From positions 1-64,000 of the forward strand of contig NZ_JAKEIO010000015.1 in NCBI RefSeq assembly GCF_021474405.1: a DNA stretch of 64,000 nt. The letters run 5' to 3'. A program made the translations under genes and the position numbers. Source of the DNA: [Streptosporangium] indianense (GTDB taxonomy: Bacteria; Actinomycetota; Actinomycetes; Streptomycetales; Streptomycetaceae). The notes under the pieces are model-generated. The model saw nothing but the letters and a program-made list of their open reading frames with translations, was not told the origin of the DNA and searched no databases. Shown here one piece after another: positions 1-8,658 of the stretch; positions within the stretch are counted from its first letter, which is position 1; each line of letters opens with the position of its first letter.

Positions 1-30
1 GGGGCTCGGAGAGGTCTACAAGAGCCAGCA

Positions 31-101
31 CACAGTCCGGGCCCACAAACCGCACGGGCCCCCGGGGCGGGGGCCCGTGCGGTTTGTGGGCCCGGACTGT
101 G
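31..101. terminator. Long perfect hairpin terminator
   Basis: A 34-base perfect inverted repeat (31-64 and 68-101) is separated by only GGG. It is GC-rich with no U tract, as usual for Streptomyces. It probably ends a gene lying before the window; bases 1-30 could be that gene's tail, but no frame can be assigned. Confidence 0.8.
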
Positions 102-383
102 AGTAACCCCACGGCAGCCTGGAACCCGGCGCGTCGCAAGAACCCTGTCAGCAGCGGAGCTATCGTGGCGCAAGGCTCAGGCCCTCTTTTCGTGTGACTC
201 CCAAGGGTGTTCTCACGACTCCGGCGGGTGCCGGATTGGCTTTCCCGCCGCAGGTAGGGGCAGGATGCGTCTCTGGGCGCGAGGGTCTGACGACGGACCC
301 GGGTCCGGGGACTCAACGAGGACCCTGGCAGCATCGGCTTCGATCTGACGCCTCAACGGCAAGATGAACACGGGAGTAACAAC
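102..383 (+). promoter_or_regulatory. Leader and promoter region of hup
   Basis: No gene is seen in these 282 bases. They lie between the upstream hairpin and hup and must hold the hup promoter, but I cannot name -35/-10 boxes with confidence. A GGGAG ribosome binding site stands just before the hup ATG. Confidence 0.5.
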
Positions 384-665
384 ATGAACCGCAGTGAGCT
401 GGTGGCCGCGCTGGCCGACCGCGCCGAGGTGACCCGCAAGGACGCCGACGCCGTGCTGGCCGCGTTCGCCGACGTCGTCGGCGACATCGTCTCCAAGGGC
501 GACGAGAAGGTCACCATCCCCGGCTTCCTGACCTTCGAGCGCACCCACCGTGCCGCTCGCACCGCCCGCAACCCGCAGACCGGCGAGCCCATCCAGATCC
601 CCGCCGGCTACAGCGTGAAGGTCTCCGCGGGCTCGAAGCTCAAGGAAGCGGCCAAGGGTAAGTAA
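384..665 (+). CDS. hupA: HU-family nucleoid protein
   Basis: A 93-residue histone-like DNA-binding protein, full length for bacterial HU. It starts MNRSELVAALA, has the helical dimer core in the first 45 residues, then the conserved GFLTFER segment and the beta-arm with RNPQTGEPI, whose proline intercalates in the DNA minor groove in known HU structures. It lacks the Lys/Ala-rich tail of the longer Streptomyces HupS-type paralogue, so it is the short HupA type. It is monocistronic and convergent with murA. Expected role: chromosome compaction during vegetative growth. Confidence 0.95.
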   Translation: MNRSELVAALADRAEVTRKDADAVLAAFADVVGDIVSKGDEKVTIPGFLTFERTHRAARTARNPQTGEPIQIPAGYSVKVSAGSKLKEAAKGK

Positions 666-706
666 GCGACCCGTCGCGTGCGCCGTGGGCGACTGCGGGC
701 CCGCCT

Positions 707-735
707 GTGGCCGGCCGCGCAGTTCCCCGCGCCCC
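707..735. repeat. Dispersed intergenic motif, copy 1
   Basis: A 29-base sequence centred on GCGCAGTTCCCCGCGCCCC, 28/29 identical to 53192-53220 in this window. It lies just after hup. Similar sequences recur between genes in many Streptomyces genomes (recalled, not checked); function unknown. Confidence 0.6.
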
Positions 736-766
736 TTCGGGCGCGCCACGCACAATCGCACCACAT

Positions 767-808
767 GCCGAGGGGCGGCCACCTGATTCCAGGTGGCCGC
801 CCCTCGGC
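767..808. terminator. Bidirectional terminator hup/murA
   Basis: An 18-bp perfect stem (767-784 with 791-808) with a 6-base loop lies between the convergent hup and murA genes. It can serve both, though murA transcripts would first pass the duplicated murA tail. Confidence 0.8.
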
Positions 809-827
809 GTCTGCGCTGTTCGACTAC

Positions 828-1009
828 CCGAGCGCCTTGCCCGGCAGCTCGACCTTCGCGCCCAGTTCCACGAGTTTTTCCATGCCGTGCCGGCCCGGGG
901 GATGACCCCCGGACCCCCAGCCGGCCGGGCGTGGGTGCGGGGCCGGGATCAGCCGAGCGCCTTGCCCGGCAGCTCGACCTTCGCGCCCAGTTCCACGAGT
1001 TTCTCCATG
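828..1009 (-). repeat. Duplicated 3' end of murA
   Basis: The last 57 bases of the murA reading frame region (953-1009) are repeated at 828-884 with one mismatch. Each copy encodes the same last 19 residues, MEKLVELGAKVELPGKALG, and its own stop (TGA for the real gene, TAG for the copy). The copies are 125 bases apart; the spacer holds a GC-rich hairpin near 893-912. The outer copy has no start of its own and is not a gene. Confidence 0.9.
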
Positions 1010-2289
1010 AAGTTCTCGTAGCCGCGGTTGATCAGGCCGATGCCGTGGACGCGGGACGTGCCCTGGGCCGCCAGGGCCGCGATCAGGTACGAGAAGCCGC
1101 CGCGGAGGTCGGGGATGACCAGGTCCGCGCCCTGGAGCTTGGTCGGGCCCGAGACGACGGCCGAGTGCAGGAAGTTGCGCTGGCCGAAGCGGCAGTTCGA
1201 GCCGCCCAGGCACTCGCGGTAGAGCTGGATGTGCGCGCCCATCTGGTTCAGCGCGGACGTGAAGCCGAGGCGGGACTCGTAGACCGTCTCGTGGATGATG
1301 GACAGGCCCGTGGCCTGGGTCAGGGCGACGACCAGCGGCTGCTGCCAGTCGGTCTGGAAGCCCGGGTGGACGTCCGTCTCCAGCGCGATGGACTTCAGCT
1401 GGCCACCGGGGTGCCAGAAGCGGATGCCCTCGTCGTCGATCTCGAACGCCCCGCCCACCTTGCGGTAGGTGTTCAGGAACGTCATCATCGAGCGCTGCTG
1501 GGCGCCGCGGACGTAGATGTTGCCCTCGGTCGCCAGCGCGGCCGACGCCCAGGACGCGGCCTCCAGGCGGTCCGGGAGGGCGCGGTGGTTGTAGCCGCCG
1601 AGCTGGTCCACACCGGTGATGCGGATCGTCCGGTCGGTGTCCATCGCGATGATCGCGCCCATCTTCTGCAGCACGCAGATGAGGTCCTCGATCTCCGGCT
1701 CGACGGCCGCGTTGGACAGCTCCGTGACGCCCTCGGCGAGGACGGCCGTCAGCAGCACCTGCTCGGTCGCGCCGACGGACGGGTAGGGCAGCGCGATCTT
1801 CGTGCCGCGCAGCCGCCGGGGCGCCTCCAGGTACTGGCCGTCCGCCCGCTTCTCGATCTTCGCGCCGAACTGCCGCAGCACCTCGAAGTGGAAGTCGATG
1901 GGCCGGCCGCCTATGTCACAGCCGCCGAGGCCGGGGATGAACGCGTGGCCGAGGCGGTGCAGCAGGGGGCCGCAGAAAAGGATCGGGATACGGCTCGAAC
2001 CGGCGTGGGCATCGATGTCAGCGACGTTCGCGCTCTCCACGCGCGTCGGATCCATCACCAGTTCGCCGGGCTCGTCACCCGGACGGACCGTCACGCCGTG
2101 CAGCTGCAGCAGACCCCGCACGACTCGGACGTCGCGGATGTCCGGAACATTGCGCAGCCGGCTGGGAGCGCTGCCCAGCAGCGCTGCGACCATGGCCTTC
2201 GGTACGAGGTTCTTCGCACCGCGGACACGGATCTCGCCCTCCAGCGGAGTTCCGCCGTGGACAAGCAGGACATCGTCGTTGACGGTCAT
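949..2289 (-). CDS. murA: UDP-N-acetylglucosamine 1-carboxyvinyltransferase
   Basis: 446 residues. Catalyses the first committed step of peptidoglycan synthesis: enolpyruvyl transfer from PEP to UDP-GlcNAc in the cytoplasm. The start MTVNDDVLLVHGGTPLEGEI is followed by RVRGAKNLVPKAMVAALL (UDP-GlcNAc site Lys-Asn). A longer frame extends upstream without family similarity, so ATG at 2289 is chosen. The usual loop cysteine that attacks fosfomycin is not obvious: the loop reads PGLGGCDIGGRPIDFH, with Cys in the family position. Its tail is duplicated downstream (828-884). Confidence 0.95.
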   Translation of the reverse strand: MTVNDDVLLVHGGTPLEGEIRVRGAKNLVPKAMVAALLGSAPSRLRNVPDIRDVRVVRGLLQLHGVTVRPGDEPGELVMDPTRVESANVADIDAHAGSSRIPILFCGPLLHRLGHAFIPGLGGCDIGGRPIDFHFEVLRQFGAKIEKRADGQYLEAPRRLRGTKIALPYPSVGATEQVLLTAVLAEGVTELSNAAVEPEIEDLICVLQKMGAIIAMDTDRTIRITGVDQLGGYNHRALPDRLEAASWASAALATEGNIYVRGAQQRSMMTFLNTYRKVGGAFEIDDEGIRFWHPGGQLKSIALETDVHPGFQTDWQQPLVVALTQATGLSIIHETVYESRLGFTSALNQMGAHIQLYRECLGGSNCRFGQRNFLHSAVVSGPTKLQGADLVIPDLRGGFSYLIAALAAQGTSRVHGIGLINRGYENFMEKLVELGAKVELPGKALG

Positions 2290-2532
2290 GAATCTCGCGT
2301 TCCATGGAGTCGGGCAGGGGCCAGGAGGGAAAGGGTAATCGCCCTCCACCCCCCTTCTGTATGCCTGAGTCGGACCCAGCCACGTCATAGCTTGGTCACA
2401 ACACGAACCGTTCCGTGCCGGGCACATGGGGTCACGGCCGGTTTCGTGCGCATGGGACGCTTCCTCGCGCCCTGAGCTGCGTTCCCTCTCCGTGCCGCAT
2501 TGCCTCCCCACACGCGGGGAGAATGCGGGATC

Positions 2533-3114
2533 ATGTCTGCCATGACCGAGGTGTCCTCGCTCACAGGGCGGTTGCTCGTGGCCACCCCCGCCCTGGCGGA
2601 CCCGAACTTCGACCGTGCGGTGGTGCTGCTCCTCGACCACGACGAGGAGGGCTCGCTCGGTGTCGTCCTCAACCGCCCCACCCCGGTGGACGTGGGCGAC
2701 ATCCTGGAGGGCTGGGGGGATCTCGCCGGTGAGCCCGGTGTGGTGTTCCAGGGCGGCCCGGTCTCACTGGACTCGGCCCTCGGTGTCGCCGTCGTCCCCG
2801 GGGGTGCCGCCGGGGAGGCCGCCCCGCTGGGCTGGCGCCGGGTGCACGGCGCGATCGGTCTGGTCGACCTGGAGGCCCCGCCCGAGCTGCTGGCCTCGGC
2901 CCTCGGCTCCCTGCGCATCTTCGCCGGGTACGCCGGCTGGGGCCCGGGCCAGCTGGAGGACGAGCTGGTGGACGGTGCGTGGTACGTGGTCGAGTCGGAG
3001 CCCGGTGACGTCTCGTGCCCGTCTCCCGAGCGGCTCTGGCGCGAGGTGCTGCGCCGCCAGCGCAACGAGCTGGCGATGGTGGCGACGTACCCGGACGACC
3101 CTTCGCTCAACTGA
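2533..3114 (+). CDS. UPF0301 (AlgH/YqgE) family protein
   Basis: 193 residues of the AlgH/YqgE family (DUF179). Hallmarks are LTGRLLVATPALADPNFDR at the N terminus, GSLGVVLNRP, VVFQGGPV, and a C-terminal GYAGWGPGQLEDEL block. No catalytic role is established for the family. The start MSAMTEV (ATG 2533) is chosen; an in-frame ATG three codons on is possible. It is divergent from murA and 29 bases upstream of the DUF3039 gene, likely co-transcribed with it. Confidence 0.9.
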   Translation: MSAMTEVSSLTGRLLVATPALADPNFDRAVVLLLDHDEEGSLGVVLNRPTPVDVGDILEGWGDLAGEPGVVFQGGPVSLDSALGVAVVPGGAAGEAAPLGWRRVHGAIGLVDLEAPPELLASALGSLRIFAGYAGWGPGQLEDELVDGAWYVVESEPGDVSCPSPERLWREVLRRQRNELAMVATYPDDPSLN

Positions 3115-3143
3115 TGCGTGTGAGCTTCAGTACCCTTGGCCGT

Positions 3144-3419
3144 ATGAGCACTCTCGAGCCCGAGCGCGGGACTGGTACGGGGACCCTCGTTGAGCCGACG
3201 CCGCAGACCTCCCACGGTGACGGTGACCACGAGCGCTTCGCCCATTACGTCCAGAAGGACAAGATCATGGCGAGCGCCCTCGACGGCACCCCCGTCGTGG
3301 CGCTGTGCGGCAAGGTCTGGGTACCGGGCCGCGACCCGAAGAAGTACCCCGTGTGTCCCATGTGCAAGGAGATCTACGAGTCCATGAGCTCCGGGGACGA
3401 GGGCAAGGGCGACCAGTAG
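3144..3419 (+). CDS. DUF3039 protein
   Basis: 91 residues. Contains HERFAHYVQKDKIMASAL, then VVALCGKVWVPGRDPKKYPVCPMCKEIY, with a lone Cys and a CPMC pair that could bind zinc. This arrangement is typical of the actinobacterial DUF3039 family, whose function is unknown. It follows the UPF0301 gene by 29 bases and is closed by a strong hairpin. Confidence 0.9.
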   Translation: MSTLEPERGTGTGTLVEPTPQTSHGDGDHERFAHYVQKDKIMASALDGTPVVALCGKVWVPGRDPKKYPVCPMCKEIYESMSSGDEGKGDQ

Positions 3420-3438
3420 GTCCGGCCCGCGGGGCGTG

Positions 3439-3475
3439 AGGCCCCCGGGGTGCGTTTTGCGCACCCCGGGGGCCT
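3439..3475 (+). terminator. Terminator after DUF3039 gene
   Basis: A 16-bp perfect stem (3439-3454/3460-3475) with a 5-base TTTTG loop, 20 bases after the stop codon. Confidence 0.85.
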
Positions 3476-3519
3476 TTGTGCTGTCCGGGCGTTGCGCAGG
3501 GCGCGTCCCCCGGTCACAG

Positions 3520-3535
3520 AGTGGTGGAGACCTCT
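3520..3535. promoter_or_regulatory. Putative DasR operator (dre)
   Basis: AGTGGTGGAGACCTCT matches 13 of 16 positions of the palindromic GntR-type DasR consensus AGTGGTCTAGACCACT. It lies 95 bases before the sugar-binding lipoprotein start, and better matches precede the GlcNAc PTS genes at 50.8 and 51.35 kb. Binding is inferred from sequence only. Confidence 0.65.
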
Positions 3536-3630
3536 TGTGGGCGTGTTCATGCAGTCCCTAGCCTCCGATGTGTTGTGCACAGCGAAACTGTCATTGCGCA
3601 TGTTGCAACGCCCTTTCGGAGGAGCACTCC

Positions 3631-4929
3631 ATGAAGCTGTCCGTCCGTACCGCCGGGCTCGCCGCGTTCGCCGCCCTGCTCGCCACCGCCTGCGCGCCCC
3701 AGACCTCCACGAACTCATCCTCCGACGAGGACGAGAAGACCGGCACACTGCGCGTGTGGCTCTTCCGGGAGGTCGGCAACGCCCCCAAGGAGAAGGTCGT
3801 CGACCGTGTCGTCGCCGACTTCGAGAAGACACACCAGGGCGCCGAGGTCGACGTCGAGTACATCCCGGTCGACACCCGCGCCCAGCGCGTCAAGGCCGCC
3901 TTCAACGACCCCGGCTCCGCGCCCGACGTGATGGAGTACGGCAACACCGACACGGCCGGCTACGTGAGGGACGGCGGACTCCTCGACGTCACGCGGGAGT
4001 TCGGCGACTGGCGCGAGGCGAAGGACACCGACCCGACGGCGAAGCAGTCCGTGACGGTCGACGGCAAGCTGTACGGCGCCCCGTTCTACGTGGGCGTCCG
4101 CGCCCTGTACTACCGCACGGACGTGTTCGAGGAGCTCGGGCTGTCCGTCCCGCGGACGATGGACGAACTCGCCTCCACCGCCCGCGAGATCCGCGCCGCC
4201 CGGCCCGAGCTGTACGGGCTGGTGGTCGGCGGCGCCTACACCTACGGCGCGATGCCGTTCGTGTGGGCCAACGGCGGTGAGCTCGCGAGCGGCAAGGGCG
4301 GCTCCTACGCGTCCGGGATCGACAGCCCACAGGCCCGCAAGGGCATCAAGGCGTACACGTCCCTCTTCGGCGACGACAACTGCCCGGCCGCCACGTGCGC
4401 GGGCATGGGCGGCAACGACACCGTCTCCGCGTTCGCCGCGGGCAAGGCGGGCATGGCGATCGGCGGCGACTTCAGCCACACCGCCGTCGAGGCCGGGAAG
4501 GTCAAGGGCAAGTACGCCGTCGTCCCCCTGCCGGGGGTGAAGGCCGGCTCGATCGCTCCGGCCTTCGCGGGCGGCAACAACATCGGCGTCCTGAAGAGCA
4601 CGTCCCACCGCACACTCGCCGTTCAGCTGATGAAACGGCTCGCGTCGAAGAAGACGCAGGGCGAACTCTTCGACGCGATGGGCTTCCTGCCGACCTTCAC
4701 CGACGTCCGGCAGCAGGCCGCGCGGCGGGAGCCGTTCGTGAAGCCCTTCGTGCGCACCCTCTCCGCGGGCACCGAGTTCGTCCCCGCGTCGCCCGCCTGG
4801 GCCCAGATCGACTCCTCCCTCGTCCTGCCGACGATGTTCCAGGAGGTCATCAGCGGCAAGAAGGACGTCACCAAGGCCTCCGAGGACGCCGCGAAGAAGA
4901 TGAACTCCGCGTTCGGTTCAGCGGGGTGA
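3631..4929 (+). CDS. Sugar ABC transporter binding lipoprotein
   Basis: 432 residues, family 1 extracellular solute-binding protein. A signal peptide (residues 1-20) ends LLATAC, making Cys21 the lipidated residue; the lipobox is slightly atypical. The ATG at 3631 is preceded by GGAGGAG. The mature part has TGTLRVWLFREVGN and typical sugar-binding folds. It starts a four-gene run with two permeases and a hexosaminidase and no ATPase, so it should use a shared ATPase (MsiK in Streptomyces). The context and DasR box suggest an amino-sugar oligomer ligand such as chitobiose; this is inference. Confidence 0.88.
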   Translation: MKLSVRTAGLAAFAALLATACAPQTSTNSSSDEDEKTGTLRVWLFREVGNAPKEKVVDRVVADFEKTHQGAEVDVEYIPVDTRAQRVKAAFNDPGSAPDVMEYGNTDTAGYVRDGGLLDVTREFGDWREAKDTDPTAKQSVTVDGKLYGAPFYVGVRALYYRTDVFEELGLSVPRTMDELASTAREIRAARPELYGLVVGGAYTYGAMPFVWANGGELASGKGGSYASGIDSPQARKGIKAYTSLFGDDNCPAATCAGMGGNDTVSAFAAGKAGMAIGGDFSHTAVEAGKVKGKYAVVPLPGVKAGSIAPAFAGGNNIGVLKSTSHRTLAVQLMKRLASKKTQGELFDAMGFLPTFTDVRQQAARREPFVKPFVRTLSAGTEFVPASPAWAQIDSSLVLPTMFQEVISGKKDVTKASEDAAKKMNSAFGSAG

Positions 4930-4934
4930 GTTCC

Positions 4935-5933
4935 GTGAACGACCGCAGTGCCGTGAAAACGCCCGCGGCCGCCACCGCGGCGGCCGTGACCGCCCCCCGG
5001 CCCCCGAACAGGACCGCTGACGCGCGGGGCGGGCGCACCACGCGGGGAGCCGCCCGCGGCAGTGGTGGCTGGACCCCCTGGCTGTATCTCGCGCCCGCGC
5101 TCCTCGTGCTCGGGGGACTGCTCGTCTACCCGATCTACCAGCTCGGGCTGATCTCCTTCTTCGAGTACACCCAGGCGCAGGTCAGCGGAGGGGAGCCGGC
5201 CACCTTCGAGGGCTTCGGGAACTACGGCCGACTGTTCGGGGACCCGCAGTTCTGGCAGGTGCTGCTCGCCACCGTGCTGTTCGCGGCGGCCTGCGTCGTC
5301 TCCACGCTCGCCGTCGGCTGCGCGCTGGCCGTGCTCCTCACGCGCGTCCGGGCCGTGCCGCGGCTCGCGCTGATGCTGGCCGCCCTGGGGGCGTGGGCGA
5401 CCCCGGCGGTGACCGGCTCCACGGTGTGGCTGTTCCTCTTCGACCCGGACTTCGGCCCGGTCAACCGCATGCTGGGCCTCGGCGACCACGCGTGGACCTA
5501 CGGCCGGCTCAGCGCGTTCTTCCTGGTGCTGCTCGAAGTGGTGTGGTGCTCCTTCCCGTTCGTGATGGTGACGGTCTACGCGGGGATCCGCGCCGTACCC
5601 GGCGAGGTGCTGGAGGCCGCCGCTCTCGACGGCGCCTCGCAGTGGCGCATCTGGCGCTCCGTGCTGGCTCCGATGCTCCGGCCGATCCTGGTCGTCGTCA
5701 CCATCCAGTCGGTCATCTGGGACTTCAAGGTCTTCACCCAGATCTACGTCATGACGAACGGTGGCGGCATCGCCGGCCAGAACCTGGTCCTGAACGTCTA
5801 CGCCTACCAGCAGGCCTTCGCGTCCTCGCAGTACGGCCTGGGCTCCGCCGTCGGGATCGTGATGCTGCTGATCCTGCTCGCCGTCACGCTCGTGTACCTG
5901 CGGCTGCTGCGCCGGCAGGGGGAGGAACTGTGA
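4935..5933 (+). CDS. Sugar ABC permease, MalF-type
   Basis: 332 residues, starting GTG 5 bases after the lipoprotein stop. After a roughly 45-residue Pro/Ala/Arg-rich cytoplasmic N terminus come six predicted membrane helices beginning WLYLAPALLVLGGLLVYPIY. The EAA loop for ATPase contact reads EAAALDGASQWRIW. It is the first of two permeases of the binding-protein-dependent transporter and overlaps the next gene by 4 bases. Confidence 0.92.
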   Translation: MNDRSAVKTPAAATAAAVTAPRPPNRTADARGGRTTRGAARGSGGWTPWLYLAPALLVLGGLLVYPIYQLGLISFFEYTQAQVSGGEPATFEGFGNYGRLFGDPQFWQVLLATVLFAAACVVSTLAVGCALAVLLTRVRAVPRLALMLAALGAWATPAVTGSTVWLFLFDPDFGPVNRMLGLGDHAWTYGRLSAFFLVLLEVVWCSFPFVMVTVYAGIRAVPGEVLEAAALDGASQWRIWRSVLAPMLRPILVVVTIQSVIWDFKVFTQIYVMTNGGGIAGQNLVLNVYAYQQAFASSQYGLGSAVGIVMLLILLAVTLVYLRLLRRQGEEL

Positions 5934-6775
5934 ATCCGCTGCGCGCCCTTGTGCGCCGCCCCGGCCGCCTGGCCGCCGAGGCCTCCGCCCTGCTGATCGC
6001 GGTCGTCGTCGCCTTCCCCCTGTACTGGATGGTGCTCAGCGCCTTCAAACCGGCGGGGGAGATCGAGTCGAGCGAAGCCCGGCCCTGGACGCCCGCGCCC
6101 TCCCTGGATTCCTTCCGACGTGTCTTCGGGCAGCAGGAATTCGGCCGTTACTTCCTCAACAGCCTCGTCGTGGCGGGCTGTGTCGTGATCGCCTCCGGGC
6201 TGATCGCGTTTCTCGCCGCGACCGCCGTCACACGATTCCGCTTCCGCCTCCGCACCACCCTTCTGCTCATGTTTCTGATCGCCCAGATGGTGCCCGTGGA
6301 AGCCCTCACGATCCCCCTGTTCTTCCTCATGCGGGACGCCGGTCAGCTGAACACACTGGGCTCACTGATCCTGCCCCACATCGCCTTCTCGCTGCCCTTC
6401 GCGATCTGGATGCTGCGGGGGTTCGTGAAAGCCGTTCCACAGGCGCTGGAGGAGGCCGCGTACATCGACGGGGCGAGCCGGGCGCGATTCCTCTGGCAGA
6501 TCCTTTTCCCGCTCGTCCTGCCGGGTCTCGTGGCCACCAGCGTGTTTTCGTTCATCTCCGCCTGGAACGACTTCCTGTTCGCCAAGTCGTTCATCATCAG
6601 CGACACCTCGCAGTCGACGCTGCCGATGGCCCTGCTCGTCTTCTACAAGCCCGACGACCCGGACTGGGGCGGGGTCATGGCCGCCTCCACCGTCATGACG
6701 ATCCCGGTCCTGGTCTTCTTCGTACTCGTACAGCGGCGCCTGGTCTCCGGACTGGGCGGAGCGGTGAAGGACTGA
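5930..6775 (+). CDS. Sugar ABC permease, MalG-type
   Basis: 281 residues, GTG start overlapping the upstream stop (GTGA). Six membrane helices; the EAA loop is EEAAYIDGASRARFLWQIL and the C-terminal region carries SAWNDFLFAKSFI, characteristic of MalG/UgpE-like carbohydrate permeases. Partner of the MalF-type permease. Confidence 0.92.
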   Translation: MNPLRALVRRPGRLAAEASALLIAVVVAFPLYWMVLSAFKPAGEIESSEARPWTPAPSLDSFRRVFGQQEFGRYFLNSLVVAGCVVIASGLIAFLAATAVTRFRFRLRTTLLLMFLIAQMVPVEALTIPLFFLMRDAGQLNTLGSLILPHIAFSLPFAIWMLRGFVKAVPQALEEAAYIDGASRARFLWQILFPLVLPGLVATSVFSFISAWNDFLFAKSFIISDTSQSTLPMALLVFYKPDDPDWGGVMAASTVMTIPVLVFFVLVQRRLVSGLGGAVKD

Positions 6776-6776
6776 C

Positions 6777-8399
6777 GTGACCGAACTGATCCCGGCGCCC
6801 CGCAGCGCCACCGCCGGATCCGGCGCGGTGCGGCTGACGCGGCACTCCCGGCTCTGCGCCGACCCCGCGACGGAGGGCGTCGCCCACTGGCTGGGCGCAG
6901 CCCTCCGGCAGGCCACCGGGCTGCCGCTGCGCGACGGGCGGGAGCCCGAGGACGCCGAGGGCGGCATCGCGCTGCGACTCGGCCCCGGGCTCGGCCCCGA
7001 GGAGTACCGCCTCGTCAGCGACGGGTCCGGCGTCCGAATCGAGGGCGGCGGCGCGGCCGGTGTCTTCTGGGGCGCCCAGACCCTGCGCCAGCTCCTCGGC
7101 CCCGACGCGTACCGCAGGGCCCCGCTCGATCGCAGGCGCACCTGGAACGTGCCGCATCTGACGATCGAGGACGCCCCCCGATTCCGCTGGCGCGGTCTGA
7201 TGCTCGACGTCGCCCGGCACTTCATGCCCAAGGAAGGCGTGCTGCGTTACCTCGATCTGATGGCGGCGCACAAACTCAACGTCTTCCACTTCCATCTGAC
7301 GGACGACCAGGGCTGGCGCATCGAGATCGAGCGGCATCCGCGGCTGACCGGGATCGGCTCCTGGCGGGCCCGGACGAAAACCGGTCACCGCGCCTCGCCC
7401 TTGTGGGAGGACAAGCCGCACGGCGGCTACTACACCCAGGACGACATCCGGGAGATCGTCGTCTACGCCGCCGACCGGCATATCACCGTGGTCCCCGAAA
7501 TCGACGTACCGGGCCACTCGCAGGCCGCCATCGCCGCCTACCCGGAACTCGGCAACACCGATGTCGTCGACACCGAGGACCTCTCCGTCTGGGACACCTG
7601 GGGAATCAACCCGAACGTACTCGCTCCCACCGACAACACCCTGCGCTTCTACGAAGGCGTCCTCGAGGAAGTGCTCCGGCTGTTCCCCTCGGAGTTCGTG
7701 CACATCGGCGGCGACGAATGCCCCAAGGAACAGTGGCGGCGGTCGGAGACGGCCCAGGCGCGCATCAGGGAACTCGGGCTCGCCGACGAGGACGAGCTCC
7801 AGTCCTGGTTCACCGGGCACTTCGACACCTGGCTCGCCGCGCGCGGGCGGCGGCTGATCGGCTGGGACGAGATCCTGGAGGGCGGTCTGGCGAAGGGCGC
7901 GGCCGTGTCGTCATGGCGCGGCTACGCCGGAGGCATCGCCGCCGCCCGGGCCGGTCACGACGTGGTCATGTGCCCCGAGCAGCACGTGTACCTGGACCAC
8001 CGTCAGGCCCCGGGCCCCGAGGAGCCGGTACCGATCGGGTGGGTGCGCACCCTGGAGGACGTCTACCGGTTCGAACCCGTTCCCCCTGAGTTGACGCCCG
8101 AGGAGACCCGGCACGTGCTGGGCACACAGGCCAACCTGTGGACCGAGGTGATGGAGGACCAGGCACGCGTGGACTACCAGGCCTTCCCTCGCCTCGCGGC
8201 CTTCGCCGAGGTCGCCTGGAGCGCCCTGCCCGCTCCGGCAGAGCGGGACTTCGCCGGCTTCCAGCGCCGTATGACCGGCCACTACCGGCGCCTGGACGCC
8301 CTGGGCGTCGCCTACCGGCCCCCCACGGGGCCGCTGCCCTGGCAGCGGCGCCCCGGGGTGCTCGGCCGCCCGCTCGACGGCCCGCCGCCGAACCGGTAG
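6777..8399 (+). CDS. GH20 beta-N-acetylhexosaminidase
   Basis: 540 residues. Releases terminal GlcNAc from chitooligosaccharides. An N-terminal GH20b domain (about 1-130) is followed by the barrel starting RFRWRGLMLDVARHFM. HFHLTDDQGWRIEI is the substrate loop, and HIGGDECPKEQW carries the Asp313-Glu314 pair of the substrate-assisted mechanism. No signal peptide is visible, so it probably acts in the cytoplasm on imported oligomers. The GTG start lies one base after the permease stop, giving translational coupling and shared control by the upstream DasR-like box. Confidence 0.93.
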   Translation: MTELIPAPRSATAGSGAVRLTRHSRLCADPATEGVAHWLGAALRQATGLPLRDGREPEDAEGGIALRLGPGLGPEEYRLVSDGSGVRIEGGGAAGVFWGAQTLRQLLGPDAYRRAPLDRRRTWNVPHLTIEDAPRFRWRGLMLDVARHFMPKEGVLRYLDLMAAHKLNVFHFHLTDDQGWRIEIERHPRLTGIGSWRARTKTGHRASPLWEDKPHGGYYTQDDIREIVVYAADRHITVVPEIDVPGHSQAAIAAYPELGNTDVVDTEDLSVWDTWGINPNVLAPTDNTLRFYEGVLEEVLRLFPSEFVHIGGDECPKEQWRRSETAQARIRELGLADEDELQSWFTGHFDTWLAARGRRLIGWDEILEGGLAKGAAVSSWRGYAGGIAAARAGHDVVMCPEQHVYLDHRQAPGPEEPVPIGWVRTLEDVYRFEPVPPELTPEETRHVLGTQANLWTEVMEDQARVDYQAFPRLAAFAEVAWSALPAPAERDFAGFQRRMTGHYRRLDALGVAYRPPTGPLPWQRRPGVLGRPLDGPPPNR

Positions 8400-8658
8400 G
8401 GCCGGACGCCGCGACCGAACAGCTCGAACAGGCCACGGAAAAAGCGCACAAGGGTCACCGAAAGTGCCAATCGGCACGCACTGGCGAACCTGTGCGAAAC
8501 CGGACCATCTCGCCGGTGAGGTGGGCGAATGCCTCCTAGCGGACCCGTGTCTTCGGCTCTCGCCAAGATGTGCCAGAGTTGCCACGTCCGCCCTGTCAGC
8601 ACGTACCGTACGGCAGCACAGGTGGGACCAGGTGGGGCAGCGGGAAGGGGCAGCCGGT

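Noticed and set aside
824-1213. A 129-codon frame ending in the murA tail copy
   Set aside because: Lies out of frame inside murA before reaching the duplicated end; no start or codon bias of its own.
2290-2640. N-terminal extension of murA
   Set aside because: Open frame but no similarity; ATG at 2289 opens the conserved N terminus.
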